64,000 nucleotides of DNA from CAVRQM01 sp963822705 (GTDB lineage: Bacteria > Pseudomonadota > Alphaproteobacteria > Acetobacterales > Acetobacteraceae), in contig CAWGIX010000001.1 in the NCBI GenBank assembly GCA_963822705.1, forward strand, positions 186,001 through 250,000. Direction: 5' to 3'. Shown one piece after another: positions 18,309 through 27,540 of this stretch (positions are counted from its first letter, which is position 1; every line of letters begins with the position of its first letter). Made by a program: the position numbers and the translations under genes. The notes beneath the pieces are model-generated. The model saw only the letters and a program-made list of their open reading frames with translations. It made no database searches and was not told where the DNA came from.

Positions 18309-19716
18309 TGCTGTCGTCGGCTCGGCCCGCTGGACCGCAGCACCTTCGACGTGCGCGGCTGTTGCGGCGTCATCCGGTGTCGCAGGACGCGGCTCGCCGG
18401 CAGCGGTGCCAGCGGCCTTCTCAGAGGCGTTTTCGAGGGGGGGCGGGCGTCACCTGCACCGGCCGGGCTTCCGTCGTCGCGGCGGGCACGGCTTCGGGGT
18501 CCGGCACCGGCATACGCTGCGCCGCCTCGCGATATGCCGCGGTCACGTCCGGCGCGAGGTCGCGCGTGCGGAAATCGGTCTCGAGCGACTGCTGCCGCAG
18601 CGCGGCGATTTCCGGCATCTCGCGAGTCAGGGCGCCCATCGTGAAATCGTCGGCCAGGAACGCGTCGTGTTCCGGTCGCAGCACGTCCAGCCGCGCCTGA
18701 TATTCTTCGCCAGCCTCGGCGTAGTGTCTTCCAGCCGCGCTTCCAGGTCGGCGATTCGGCCGCGTTCGGTGCCTGCGCCTGGGCATTTCGCTGCAGTGCG
18801 GCGGTCTGATCGGCGATCTGGTGGCGCCGAGGTCCCGGTTTGCGGCCAGCGCCTCGAACTCCGAGAACGTTTCGGAAGCGATCTGCCGCGCTAAGCCATT
18901 CACGTCCGTGGTCTCCGGAACCGGTGCGCTCACGAGCCGCAGGTGGAGACAACGGAGCTGTTGCAGGCTCGGTCGGCGCGCCGCTTGGCGCTGCCGGCTG
19001 TTCCCCGGCCTCATGCACGGCTGCCCTGGTCTCAGCCTCTGGAGGGGCCGGCTGCGGCTCTTCCAGCCCCATGTCGACCGCTCGGGCTGCCCGATCACGC
19101 CGGCATCGCGCGCTGCTGGCAGGTCGTCCGGTCAGTGCACGCTAGTCGCGCCAGGAGAACCGAAGACGCCTCCGGCATGGCCGCCACGTCGCGCGCCCGC
19201 CGGCACGCCGGTTTCTGGGCTGCTGCGCACGGTCGCTTGCGCACCGCTGAACAGTGCCGAGCCGGCGCGCATCGCGCGGCGATGCCTGCTGCCGCCGGTC
19301 GGATCAGGGCCTCGTTGAACGCCCGAAGCGGCCCGGTCTGTCCCTTGGCCACGTCGAGCAGGATGCCGGCGGATTGCAGAGATGTTTCCGTCTCCGGATC
19401 GAGCCCCAGGTCGCTCGTGCCCCAACCCTGCCTCATCCCCTGCCCGAAGGCGTCCAGCACGCGCCCGATCGAGGTGCTCGGCCAGGAAGTCGTCGGTGGC
19501 CGGGCTGGCGCCTCCGACGCGCACCGCGATGCCACGCGGGCCGATGATCGTGCGCGCTGCTGGAGGCGGACCCAGCACCTCGTCGACGGAAGGTACCGCA
19601 CCCTGGGCGGCCGGAGGTGGGCCGAGAACTTCTCGACCGTGGGCATCGATCGGTCGGCGCGTTCGGGGCCGGGGCGCGCGGTTCGCTCGCCGCCGGCGGT
19701 GCAGGCGCCGTCGCAA
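18309..19716 (-). pseudogene. Giant polyvalent phage protein, central low-complexity segment
   Basis: Coding signal moves among frames: LGPPPAAQGAVPSVDEVLGPPPAA (a Pro/Ala-rich linker with a tandem LGPPPAA repeat), DEAGLGTSDLGLDPETETSLQSAGILLDVAKGQTGPLRAFNEALI in another frame, then Pro/Glu/Ala-rich stretches (MGLEEPQPAPPEAETRAAVH) and helices (DVNGLARQIASETFSEFEAL; YQARLDVLRPEHDAFLADDF). At least six breaks. The segment is a flexible linker between the N-terminal lysozyme-like part and the peptidase-like part. Included as part of one gene by strand and lack of any start or terminator. Confidence 0.45.
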
Positions 19717-19724
19717 ACCCCAGG

Positions 19725-20219
19725 TCAGGAGGGCCCGCGCGGCGTCGTCTCGGCTGATGCGGCCCGACGATACGCTGCGGCGATGCCGTCGCGCGTGGTC
19801 AGGTCAAATGCCGGTTGCGCGGCGCCAGGCTCGCAGCTTCCGGCACAAGGTCGGGATTGGCCCCCAGGCGATCGGCCAGTTCCTGGGCCGGATTGCGCTT
19901 GAACGTCGCGATCGACTTGCCGACGTAATCGGGGCTGTCCGGATGGTATGTCTGCGCCGCGGTCTTGCCCTGGCCTTGGCCTCGTCGATCGCCGATCGGC
20001 CTTGGCCATGAACTTCAAATACTGCTCGTCGCCTTTCGAGTCTTTGAAGCCCAGAAGCGGGTCGGTTCCGGAAATCTGCTGGCGGGCGCTGCGGGAAAAC
20101 TCCGGCCGCATCGCCGCCTCGGCATCACCGTCCGGCGTCCGCTTGCCTTCCAGCTCCGCCCGCGCCTTGTCCACGCCCGCCATGGTCAGGCCATTCCCGA
20201 CCAGCGGATAAAGCTGCAT
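19725..20219 (-). pseudogene. Giant phage protein, segment after the transglycosylase part
   Basis: Continues the N-terminal piece after a one-base shift near 20220: MQLYPLVGNGLTMAGVDKAR, then DAEAAMRPEFSRSARQQISG and LGFKDSKGDEQYLKFMAKAD. A further shift near 19995 leads to VGKSIATFKRNPAQELADRL and GANPDLVPEAASLAPRN in a neighbouring frame before returning to LTTRDGIAAAYRRAASAE. It may instead be a separate gene starting at ATG 20219. Confidence 0.5.
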
Positions 20220-22210
20220 CGGTCAGTGGTCCGGCTCGGATCGCCGGGCGCGGCATGGATCCGGTGGAGCTCGTCGATGTAGGCCGTTCCGTGAGTCTCG
20301 GCGTCGTGCCCGAGCGTCTTGGCATTCTCGCTCATCAGTGTGGTGGCGATATGGTGCGCGACCTCCGGCTGCTGCGCCTGCAACCGGTCCCATGCCGCTG
20401 CCGCCTGCGGGCTCACCGCACGCAGCTGATCGATTGTCGTGGGATGGACGCCTTTCGCAAGGTCGCCGTTCAGCGCCTGCCAGACGGTATCGTTGTCGGC
20501 TTTGTAGGCCTGATCCTGCTGCCGGATCGTGGCGTTGAGCTGCTGCTGCGTGCGCGCAACCGACAGCTCGACCGCCTGTGGGTCGTCCGGAAACGCGAAC
20601 TCGGCCTGCTGCCGCGCCTCACTGATGATGTCCGCTTCGTGCATCCGGTAGAAATCGGCCCGCGTCAGAAGCGCCGCAGTCGGCGCAGCGCCCGCGCCCA
20701 CGGTTGGCGTGCCGCCACCGGCGGACACCGGCGTGATGCCCGTAAGCGACGCTCGCACATTCTGTTCGGTCGCAGCATATTTCTGCTGCCACAGGTGCAG
20801 GAAGTCGCCGGCCGTGCCGTTCGGGTTGCCAAAATTCTGCCGGATGGCCTGCGTCGCCGCGTCGCGATTGCCGCTGTAGGCCGGCGCCAGCGCGTCGACC
20901 ACGTTCTGTGTCGGAGGCGCCTTGAACAGCGCCGCAGCGCCCGCTGGCCCCTGCTGGTGGAACAGATAGAGCTGCCACGGTTGCGCCGGCGCTCCCAGCG
21001 CCTGGTCCGCGATCGGCTGCAGCCGCGCGAGGTTCGCGACGCCGGCCTTCAACTCATCGTTGACGTTGCCGCGAGTGCCGCCGCCGTTCTGCGCAAACTC
21101 GTTGTCGCCAAGCTGAAAGACGCCTTTGTATTGGCTTCCGGGGCGATCCGGGCTGGCGCCGCTTTTGCTTTCGATCTGCGCCACGGTGACCGCCTGGACA
21201 GGATCAACACCGTTCGCGACCGCGGCCTCCTGGACGGCCGGCGCCGCCGGCCCGAGACCGTGCACACCGCTGCCGATCGTGTTCTGGTATTCCGTCTCGG
21301 CTTGCGAAAGCGTGGTGCCGGCCACGCCATAGGCGGCGGCGACGCGCACTTTGGGCTGCAGATAGGCCGCGATCTTCATCTGCGCTTCGGGCGGTATCCG
21401 GTCCCGGTTGTCCTGGAACACCTGTTGCGCGCGCAACACGTTGCCCTGCGTCGGATCGTCGGCCAACGCGTGGATGCGATTCTCCCACGCCTGCCCGTAC
21501 CACTGATCGCGCTGCTGCTTGTAGACCGCGGCAGAACCCTGTCCCTGCGGCGTGCTCTCGTCGAACGAGATGGCGCCGGTCGACGGGTCCTGCGTCATGC
21601 CCGACCCGTAACCGCGGTTCTGCAGCATGCGAGCGAGATTGAAGTCGATCTCGTGCAGGCTGTCGTTGAACCGCTGGTCGCTCTGCGCCGTCGCGAAGTC
21701 GCCGCTGCTCTGCGCTGCATTCATCGCCGAGGCATGGGCGCTGGTCAGGTCGGCCGCCTTGACCTGGGTGGCGGCGTAATCGTTCACGTCCGAGATCGCG
21801 TAGGCGGTCTGCCGGGCGGAAAGCAGGGCGAACGCCTGCTTCGCCGCGGGGTTGGGCAGGGAGTTCAGCGCGTTTTGCCGCGACGCCTGGATCTGGCTGA
21901 TGACATCGGGAAGAGCGTTCTGGGCCGCCAGTCCCTCGAGGGATTTGAACTGGCCCTTGATCGACCCGAGATTGATTTCGTGCTGCGTGCTGGCATCCGT
22001 GGCCATGGTCTGGTTGACCATGCCCTGACGCTCCAGCGCGTTGCGCTCGAGCATGTCGGAAAACTGCTGCCCCGCCTGCCCTACCCGCTCCGCCGCTGCG
22101 CCGACCTGAGCCCCGAAATCCGCCGGATTGGCCTGCGTGGAAATGTAGTCATTGCCGGCAGTCGGGTTCGGCAAGACGGTCTGGTTCGGGTCGTAGGGGA
22201 CGCGGGCCAT
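20186..22210 (-). CDS. Phage internal virion/injection-type protein with transglycosylase-like domain
   Basis: The longest clean piece of the giant gene (~670 residues), read from ATG 22210 (MARVPYDPNQTVLPNP); a Met six codons upstream is also possible. The N-terminal ~280 residues are long helices of the virion-protein type (VGAAAERVGQAGQQFSDMLE, ATQVKAADLTSAHASAMNAA). Residues ~320-440 form a lysozyme/SLT-like domain: AVTVAQIESKSGASPDRPGS with the likely catalytic Glu, then YKGVFQLGDNEF, ANLARLQPIADQALG, PWQLYLFHQQGPAGAAAL. T7 gp16-like proteins use such a domain to breach peptidoglycan during DNA entry. The frame runs off near 20220 and continues in the next piece. Whether the protein is one ~2600-residue chain or several is unsure. 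Confidence 0.7.
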   Translation of the reverse strand: MARVPYDPNQTVLPNPTAGNDYISTQANPADFGAQVGAAAERVGQAGQQFSDMLERNALERQGMVNQTMATDASTQHEINLGSIKGQFKSLEGLAAQNALPDVISQIQASRQNALNSLPNPAAKQAFALLSARQTAYAISDVNDYAATQVKAADLTSAHASAMNAAQSSGDFATAQSDQRFNDSLHEIDFNLARMLQNRGYGSGMTQDPSTGAISFDESTPQGQGSAAVYKQQRDQWYGQAWENRIHALADDPTQGNVLRAQQVFQDNRDRIPPEAQMKIAAYLQPKVRVAAAYGVAGTTLSQAETEYQNTIGSGVHGLGPAAPAVQEAAVANGVDPVQAVTVAQIESKSGASPDRPGSQYKGVFQLGDNEFAQNGGGTRGNVNDELKAGVANLARLQPIADQALGAPAQPWQLYLFHQQGPAGAAALFKAPPTQNVVDALAPAYSGNRDAATQAIRQNFGNPNGTAGDFLHLWQQKYAATEQNVRASLTGITPVSAGGGTPTVGAGAAPTAALLTRADFYRMHEADIISEARQQAEFAFPDDPQAVELSVARTQQQLNATIRQQDQAYKADNDTVWQALNGDLAKGVHPTTIDQLRAVSPQAAAAWDRLQAQQPEVAHHIATTLMSENAKTLGHDAETHGTAYIDELHRIHAAPGDPSRTTDRCSFIRWSGMA

Positions 22211-22256
22211 GTAGCCTGTATCTCGCAACTCTGCCGCGTTGACGCCTCGGAAAAGG

Positions 22257-22471
22257 CTATGCGGCTGGCGAGTGGCACAGCTGGTTCAGCGTCGTCTTGG
22301 CCTCCGGGTCTGACGACACCGACAGCGCGAACAGGACCTGACCGAAAGGCGAGAGCCCTTCCAGCGCGGTCCGTTGATCCACCGTCATGTTGTCGATGAT
22401 TTTTGAAACAGGCCCTTTGGTGGAGCTGCCGCTCGCCGCGAAGGGAAGGGGATGATGTTCGTCGGTTCCAT
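22257..22471 (-). CDS. Small hypothetical phage protein (one frameshift)
   Basis: ATG 22471 opens MEPTNIIPFPSRRAAA, a common start of small alphaproteobacterial proteins. After a one-base shift near 22425 the frame continues KGPVSKIIDNMTVDQRTALE and ends GLSPFGQVLFALSVSSDPEAKTTL to a stop at 22257. About 71 residues. It precedes the giant virion gene by 46 bases on the same strand. Function unknown. Confidence 0.45.
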
Positions 22472-22589
22472 GGCCCGGCTCCCGAAATAGACGCAGCGCC
22501 GATGGCGCTTGCCGCCTTCCTACATCGAACGTCCGCAGCAGCAGCCTCGGTAAGCGGTTGGAACCAAGCACGCGCGATACAGTCGAGCG

Positions 22590-23344
22590 GGGCACGTTGC
22601 CTGGGGCTTTCCTCGGGCCAAATGCTTCAGCTCGACTGAGAATTCCCGGCATTGCATCGGAGACCCGGTTGTAGGCGAGCTGGAACAGCCCAAGCGCCCC
22701 AAGCAGCGCGTGGGCAGTCGCATCCTTGATGTCTTCCTTGACCGCAAACAACGGCCAAAGTGCGACGTGAACTTTCCTTGTCGATCGCCGAATACATGCC
22801 GAGGACACTGATGCAATTTGTATCGCGACCTCGCCCAGAAACCGGGTTTTCGCTGACGCCGGCAGAGTCTTGTCCATCCGGTCGATGCAACTCAGGACTT
22901 GCAGAGCTTGCGGTCCGTCTGACCAAAGCCTCAGCCGGCCAACATCCGCATCAGGATTTCGCTCAAATCCTTCGGCAAGAGCTTTTGCCGGTTGTCCAGC
23001 ACCTCCATCAGCTTCCAGGTCAGGGCGGCGTTTTCGACTGTCGCGCGCGCAAGAAGCGCGGCGGCGGCGAGATCGTCCCGTTCGAGTGCATCGCAGGCGG
23101 TGCGCGCCAGCTCTTCCGTCCGCAGATCAATACTTCACGCGTGCAGAGCGGTTGGAACGGCGCGTTCCAGGACGCGCCAATTTGCGGCATCGACCGACCG
23201 CGGCAGGCATTCTAGGGCGATTGCCCGCGCACAGGCTTCTTTCATGTCGTCGACCGACATGCAGCCGTCCCGTTTTCCAATGGGAGCGTACCGGCCACAC
23301 TCTATGGCGTCTCGCGGCCAGGAATTGACGGCCCATATGCGCAT
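22590..23344 (-). pseudogene. Hypothetical protein, heavily frame-broken
   Basis: Pieces in three minus frames assemble into a ~240-residue soluble protein: DMKEACARAIALECLPRSVD (from 23344), then LRTEELARTACDALERDDLA and TVENAALTWKLMEVLDNRQK with SEILMRMLAG near 22935, then CIDRMDKTLP, GMYSAIDKE, a HFGRCLRS-like piece and ALLGALGLFQLAYNRVSDAM. Five or more one-base shifts are needed. The helical pattern with 'ARATVENAALTWKLMEVLDN' resembles bacterial hypothetical proteins of the DUF5677 type (helical, possible defence or accessory), but I cannot confirm this. It lies near the right end of the element. Confidence 0.4.
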
Positions 23345-23439
23345 CCAGTCCGGCTGCCCCGGGCGCCCTCCTCATGACGACAAACCCCAACCGCTCCAGG
23401 TGCTCGACCACGCGGGCAGTGAACGTGCGCCCGGCTGGG

Positions 23440-24107
23440 CTACCAGGCACACCCCAGGTCACTCGCGAGGCTGGCGGCAGCAACGAAACAAGCTGCGAGT
23501 GCCGCGAACAGCGAGACGATGCCGGTGGCCATGAAGGCACCGCGTCCACGTGATAAGTGATTGTGCCATCGGTCCAGCACAAAACAGCCGGGTATGAGCG
23601 CCACCACGCCAGCCCAGAGAACGCCACAGCCCCCGAGCGAACCGACAAGGCTGCACTGACGGCCCCCCGCCCATCCGCCGACGGCCGCGAACAGGCCAAA
23701 TCCACCCATGATCAGCGCCCAGTCGACGAACGACTTTCTGTCCATAACGGCGGGTGTGTCACTCAAGGGACTGGTGGTGTCGGGTTCACACGGGCCGCTG
23801 GGGATGCCTGTAGTTGCAGGAAACCGCGCCATCAAAGCGGCCGACAAACGCATCGTGAAAAGCCCAAGGGCGACATTTATCAGGACGCGCTGCCCTAAAG
23901 TGCATAGGCAGACCCGAGCCATCCGCCAAGGACAACGATCACGGCCCGCCATACTTCTCGGTCATCTTTGTTGTGCGTTGGACTGCTAAGACAAGATTGC
24001 GCGAGCTCCCGGGCGCCCACCAGGCCATGGGTTCCGACAAGCTTGGTTGCAATCATCTCTGGCGACAGAAACTCGCCAGCAGGCGCCACGAAAGTTGCTG
24101 GGGTCAT
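23440..24107 (-). pseudogene. Small membrane protein(s) near the right end, frame broken
   Basis: ATG 24107 gives MTPATFVAPAGEFLSPEMIA and ends in VIVVLGGWLGSAYAL at 23895. A neighbouring frame then continues INVALGLFTMRLSAALMARF and MDRKSFVDWALIMGGFGLFA, with three further hydrophobic helices (VGSLGGCGVLWAGVVALIPGCF; MATGIVSLFAALAACFVAAA) to 23440. It could be one protein with ~5 membrane segments or two small ones. No homology was recognised. It is the last coding DNA before the tRNA. Confidence 0.4.
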
Positions 24108-24360
24108 TAGTTATCAAATTGGAACTGCCCGTCTATATTGCGCGGTAATTCGCCGGTAAATCAATTCGCGAAGGTTTTTTGGCTTCCCACGGTCCGCACC
24201 AGCGCCGAGCCTCCAGCGCCGCCGCTTGGTAGCGGAGGCGGAAGAACGGAGCAAGAACGCACAAGGCCAAGCAAAACTGGTTTGTGGGCTGGTTTGTGGG
24301 CCCATTCGATGGCCGCCGAATAGACCGTGTTTCTTCAGTAACTTAGCTGGGGTCGCAGAA
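24108..24360. other. Non-coding right margin of the element
   Basis: About 250 bases between the last element gene and the tRNA. Notable is a short tandem GTTTGTGGGC (24278-24299: GGTTTGTGGGCT GGTTTGTGGGCC). Arm-type or IHF-type sites of an attachment region would be expected here, but none can be assigned by eye. Confidence 0.35.
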
Positions 24361-24371
24361 CGGAGAGGGTG
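24361..24371. other. Candidate right attachment site inside tRNA-Ser 3' end
   Basis: CGGAGAGGGTG is the 3' acceptor strand and discriminator of the tRNA read on the plus strand, repeated in the same orientation at 3645-3655. The segment between the two copies is 20.7 kb and contains all the phage-like genes. Confidence 0.4.
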
Positions 24372-24448
24372 GGGATTCGAACCCACGGTACCCGTAAGGG
24401 CACAACGGTTTTCGAGACCGTCCCGATCGACCACTCCGGCACCTCTCC
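24361..24448 (-). tRNA. tRNA-Ser (anticodon CGA)
   Basis: On the minus strand GGAGAGG pairs with CCTCTCC (acceptor), discriminator G. The anticodon arm ACGGT-CTCGAAA-ACCGT has CGA (24414-24412 on the plus strand is its complement), decoding UCG. A long variable arm (TGTGCCCTTACGGGTAC) marks a serine tRNA. No CCA is encoded. The T arm GTGGG-TTCGAATC-CCCAC has an eight-base loop instead of seven because of an extra base in a G run (24372-24375), which looks like a sequencing indel. Convergent position at the end of the phage element makes it the likely integration target. Confidence 0.92.
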
Positions 24449-24626
24449 GCGTGGCGCCGCCGTATAGGCGACAGAAATCCGCGGCGCAACGCCGCACCCA
24501 GCGTGGATCTCCCAGGGTTGACTTCCGGGCCCACCCAGAGACATATGCGGCACTTGCGCGCGACCCAGACCAAACGGGCCGCTTTTGCGTTGGCACCCCT
24601 TGCGCCCGCACAACAGGACTGGACCG

Positions 24627-24941
24627 ATGTTCGCAGTGATCCGCACCGGCGGCAAGCAGTACCGCGTCACCCCGAACGCCGTGTTGAAGGTGGAGAAGCT
24701 GGAGGCGGAGGCCGGCAGCACCGTCACCTTTACGGACATTCTGGCGGTGGGCGGCGAGGGCGGGCTAACCGTGGGTGCGCCCACCGTGGCCGGCGCCAGC
24801 GTGCTCGCCACCGTTATCGCGCAGGACCGGCTGGACACGGTCATCATCTTCAAGAAACGACGCCGGCAGAACAGCCGGCGCCGCAACGGCCATCGCCAGC
24901 GCGTCACCGTGCTGCGGGTAGCCGCGATCAACGCCGCCTGA
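24627..24941 (+). CDS. rplU: Ribosomal protein L21
   Basis: A 50S subunit protein binding 23S rRNA. Start at ATG 24627 gives MFAVIRTGGKQYRV, the classic L21 N-terminus. An upstream in-frame ATG at 24585 lacks family features. The C-terminal KKRRRQNSRRRNGHRQRVTVLRV block is the usual basic end (family KKRRRxNxRRxxGHRQxxT). 104 residues, family length. First gene of rplU-rpmA-obgE-proB. Confidence 0.97.
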   Translation: MFAVIRTGGKQYRVTPNAVLKVEKLEAEAGSTVTFTDILAVGGEGGLTVGAPTVAGASVLATVIAQDRLDTVIIFKKRRRQNSRRRNGHRQRVTVLRVAAINAA

Positions 24942-24954
24942 GGAGGGCAGAAGC

Positions 24955-25230
24955 ATGGCGCACAAAAAGGCCGGCGGCTCGTCACGCAACGGCCGCGACA
25001 CCGAAGGCCGCCGGCTCGGCGTAAAGAAATACGGCGGCGAGCACGTGCTGGCCGGCAACATCATCATCCGCCAGCGCGGCACCAAAGTCCGCCCGGGGCG
25101 CAACGTCGGTCTGGGCCGCGACCATACCCTGTTCGCGCTGGTCGAGGGCCACGTGAAATTCGAGCCCCGCGCCAAAAGCCGCATGCAGGTTTCCGTGCAA
25201 CCCCTGCCGACCCCCGCCCCTGCCGAGTAG
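24955..25230 (+). CDS. rpmA: Ribosomal protein L27
   Basis: A 50S subunit protein near the peptidyl-transferase centre. MAHKKAGGSSRNGRDTEGRRLGVKKYGG is the universal L27 start, then GNIIIRQRGTKVRPGRNVGLGRDHTLFALVEG. 91 residues with a Pro/Ala tail. Fourteen bases after rplU, which is the standard gene order. Confidence 0.97.
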   Translation: MAHKKAGGSSRNGRDTEGRRLGVKKYGGEHVLAGNIIIRQRGTKVRPGRNVGLGRDHTLFALVEGHVKFEPRAKSRMQVSVQPLPTPAPAE

Positions 25231-25293
25231 CCTTTCGCCGCGCGGGCCGCCAATTTGCAGGGGCATCCCCCGCGCAAGCAGACCGCACCAAAA

Positions 25294-26316
25294 ATGAAGT
25301 TTCTGGACCAAGCTAAAATTTATTGCCGCTCCGGCGATGGCGGCGACGGGGTGGTTGCGTTCCGCCGGGAAAAGTTCATCGAGTTCGGCGGCCCGGACGG
25401 CGGCAATGGCGGGCGTGGCGGCAGCATCGTTTTCGTGGCCGAACAGAACCTGAACACGCTGATCGATTTCCGATACGCCCAGCATTTTCGCGCCGCAAAA
25501 GGCGGCAACGGCGCCGGGTCGGACCGCACCGGCGCATCGGCACAGAATGTCGAAATTCCGGTGCCCATCGGCACGCAAATTTTTGACGACAATCGCACGC
25601 TGCTGCTGGCTGACCTGGATGCGCCGGGCAAGCGCGTAACCCTGCTGCGCGGCGGCGACGGCGGGTTCGGCAACACGCATTTCAAGACCAGCACCAACCG
25701 CGCCCCGCGCCGCGCCACCAAAGGGTTCCCCGGCGAAGAACGCTGGCTCTGGCTGCGGCTGAAACTGATTGCCGATGCCGGGCTGGTGGGCCTGCCCAAT
25801 GCCGGCAAAAGCACGTTTCTGGCCGCCGTCTCGGCGGCGCGGCCAAAGGTCGCCGACTACCCGTTCACCACGCTGCACCCGCAGCTGGGCGTGGTGCGTC
25901 TGTCCGACACGCAGGAATTCGTGCTCGCCGACATCCCCGGCCTGATCGAGGGTGCGCACGAAGGCGCCGGCCTCGGGGACCGTTTTCTGGGCCATGTCGA
26001 GCGCTGCGCGGTACTGTTGCACCTTGTCGACGGCGCGGCCGGCAATGTGGTGCGCGCCTGGCGCACGGTGCGCGGCGAACTGGCCGCCTATGCCGGCGGG
26101 CTGGCCGGCAAACCCGAAGTGCTGGCGCTGAACAAGGCCGACGCGATGTCGGCGCGGGAAATCTCGGCTCGCCGCGCGGCGCTGGCCCGTGCCTCGGGCC
26201 ATCCGGTGCATGTCATATCCGGCGTCACCGGCCAGGGCGTGCCGGACCTGTTGCGTGCGCTCTGGACACCGGTGCAGGCCGCCCGGCTCGCCCGCGGGAC
26301 CAAAGCGGCGGCGTGA
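25294..26316 (+). CDS. obgE: GTPase Obg (ribosome assembly)
   Basis: A 50S-assembly and stress GTPase. From ATG 25294 (MKFLDQAKIYCRSGDGGDGVVAF) it has the glycine-rich OBG fold (~1-155: GGNGGRGGSIVF, GGDGGFGNTHFKTSTNRAPR), then the G domain: G1 GLPNAGKST, G2 YPFTT, G3 DIPGL, G4 NKAD, G5-like VISGVTGQG. 340 residues, slightly short C-terminus. Its TGA overlaps the proB ATG at 26316. Confidence 0.96.
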   Translation: MKFLDQAKIYCRSGDGGDGVVAFRREKFIEFGGPDGGNGGRGGSIVFVAEQNLNTLIDFRYAQHFRAAKGGNGAGSDRTGASAQNVEIPVPIGTQIFDDNRTLLLADLDAPGKRVTLLRGGDGGFGNTHFKTSTNRAPRRATKGFPGEERWLWLRLKLIADAGLVGLPNAGKSTFLAAVSAARPKVADYPFTTLHPQLGVVRLSDTQEFVLADIPGLIEGAHEGAGLGDRFLGHVERCAVLLHLVDGAAGNVVRAWRTVRGELAAYAGGLAGKPEVLALNKADAMSAREISARRAALARASGHPVHVISGVTGQGVPDLLRALWTPVQAARLARGTKAAA

Positions 26317-27429
26317 TGCCCAGCGTCGCCGACGCTCGCCGGCTGGTGGTCAAAGTGGGTAGCGCGCTGGTGGTGGACGATGCCGTCTCGGCACCGCGCA
26401 CCGAATGGCTGGCCACGCTCGCTGCGGACATCGCCTCCCTGCGAGCCAGCGGCAAGGATATCTTGGTGGTCAGCTCCGGCGCCATTGCGCTGGCGCGCCG
26501 GGTGTTGGGCATGACCGGCGCGCGGTTGCGCCTGGAGGAGAAACAGGCGGCCGCCGCCGTGGGCCAGATCCGGCTGGCGCAGGCCTGGACCGAGGCGCTG
26601 GCCGCCACCGGCCTGACCGCCGCACAGCTGCTGCTGACCTTGGCCGACACCGAGGACCGCCGCCGTTACCTGAATGCACGCGCCACGCTGGACACGCTGC
26701 TGGGATTGGGCTGCGTGCCGGTCATTAACGAAAACGATTCCGTGGCCACCTCGGAAATCCGCTACGGCGACAACGACCGCTTGGCGGCACGGGTGGCCGA
26801 GATGGTGCAGGCCGACCAGCTGGTGCTGCTGAGCGACATCGACGGGTTGTACACCGCCGATCCGCGGACCGACGCCTCCGCCGCGCACATTGCGGAAGTA
26901 TCGGTCGCTGACCCCGGACATTGAGGCGATGGGCGGTGCGCCGCCGCCCGGCTACTCTTCGGGTGGCATGCGCACAAAGCTGGCGGCGGCGCGCATCGCC
27001 ACCGGCGCCGGGGTGGCGATGGCGGTGACGTTGGGACGGCTGCCGCACCCGCTGCGCCGCCTGGCAGATGGCGCGCGCTGCACCTGGTTCTTGCCCGCCC
27101 CCGAGGGGCGGACGGCACGAAAACGGTGGATCGCGGGCACGCTCTCGCCGGCCGGTCGTCTGGTGGTCGACGCCGGCGCCGCGCGGGCGCTTGCCGCTGG
27201 GCGTTCGCTACTGCCCGCCGGCGTGCGCGCGGTGGAAGGCAGTTTCGCCCGCGGCGACGCGGTCGACGTTCTGGCTCCGGACGGACCGGTCGCGCGCGGC
27301 CTGTCGGCCTATGGCAGCGCCGACGCCGCTCGCATCGCCGGGCACCGCAGCGAGGCGATCGAGGCCATTCTGGGCTGGCGCGGCCGCGACGAAATGATCC
27401 ACCGCGACGATCTGGTGCTGATGCGCTGA
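26316..27429 (+). CDS. proB: Glutamate 5-kinase (one frameshift)
   Basis: Phosphorylates glutamate in the first step of proline synthesis. Frame one has the amino-acid kinase fold: RLVVKVGSALV, VSSGAIALARRVLG, QAWTEALAATGLTAAQLLLT, INENDSVATSEIRYGDNDRLAARVA. Near 26907 a one-base shift leads to LTPDIEAMGGAPPPGYSSGGMRTKL (kinase end) and a PUA domain (KRWIAGTLSPAGRLVVDAGA, LPAGVRAVEGSFARGDAV) ending at 27429. The two halves make a full ~370-residue ProB, so an assembly indel is likely. The overlap with obgE implies translational coupling. proA is one gene further. Confidence 0.93.
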
Positions 27430-27540
27430 CTGGTCACAACGCCGCCGGCGTTCATGCCGCCGCCAACACTTTGTAATGATGCGTGCCACACCGGACATGA
27501 TAGGAGTCCGTCGGATCCAACAAAATGAGGGAGAACCGCC

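Noticed and set aside
20255..22399. A 714-codon plus-strand open frame over the transglycosylase gene
   Set aside because: Arg/Val/Asp-rich shadow of the minus-strand gene, which has clear protein features.
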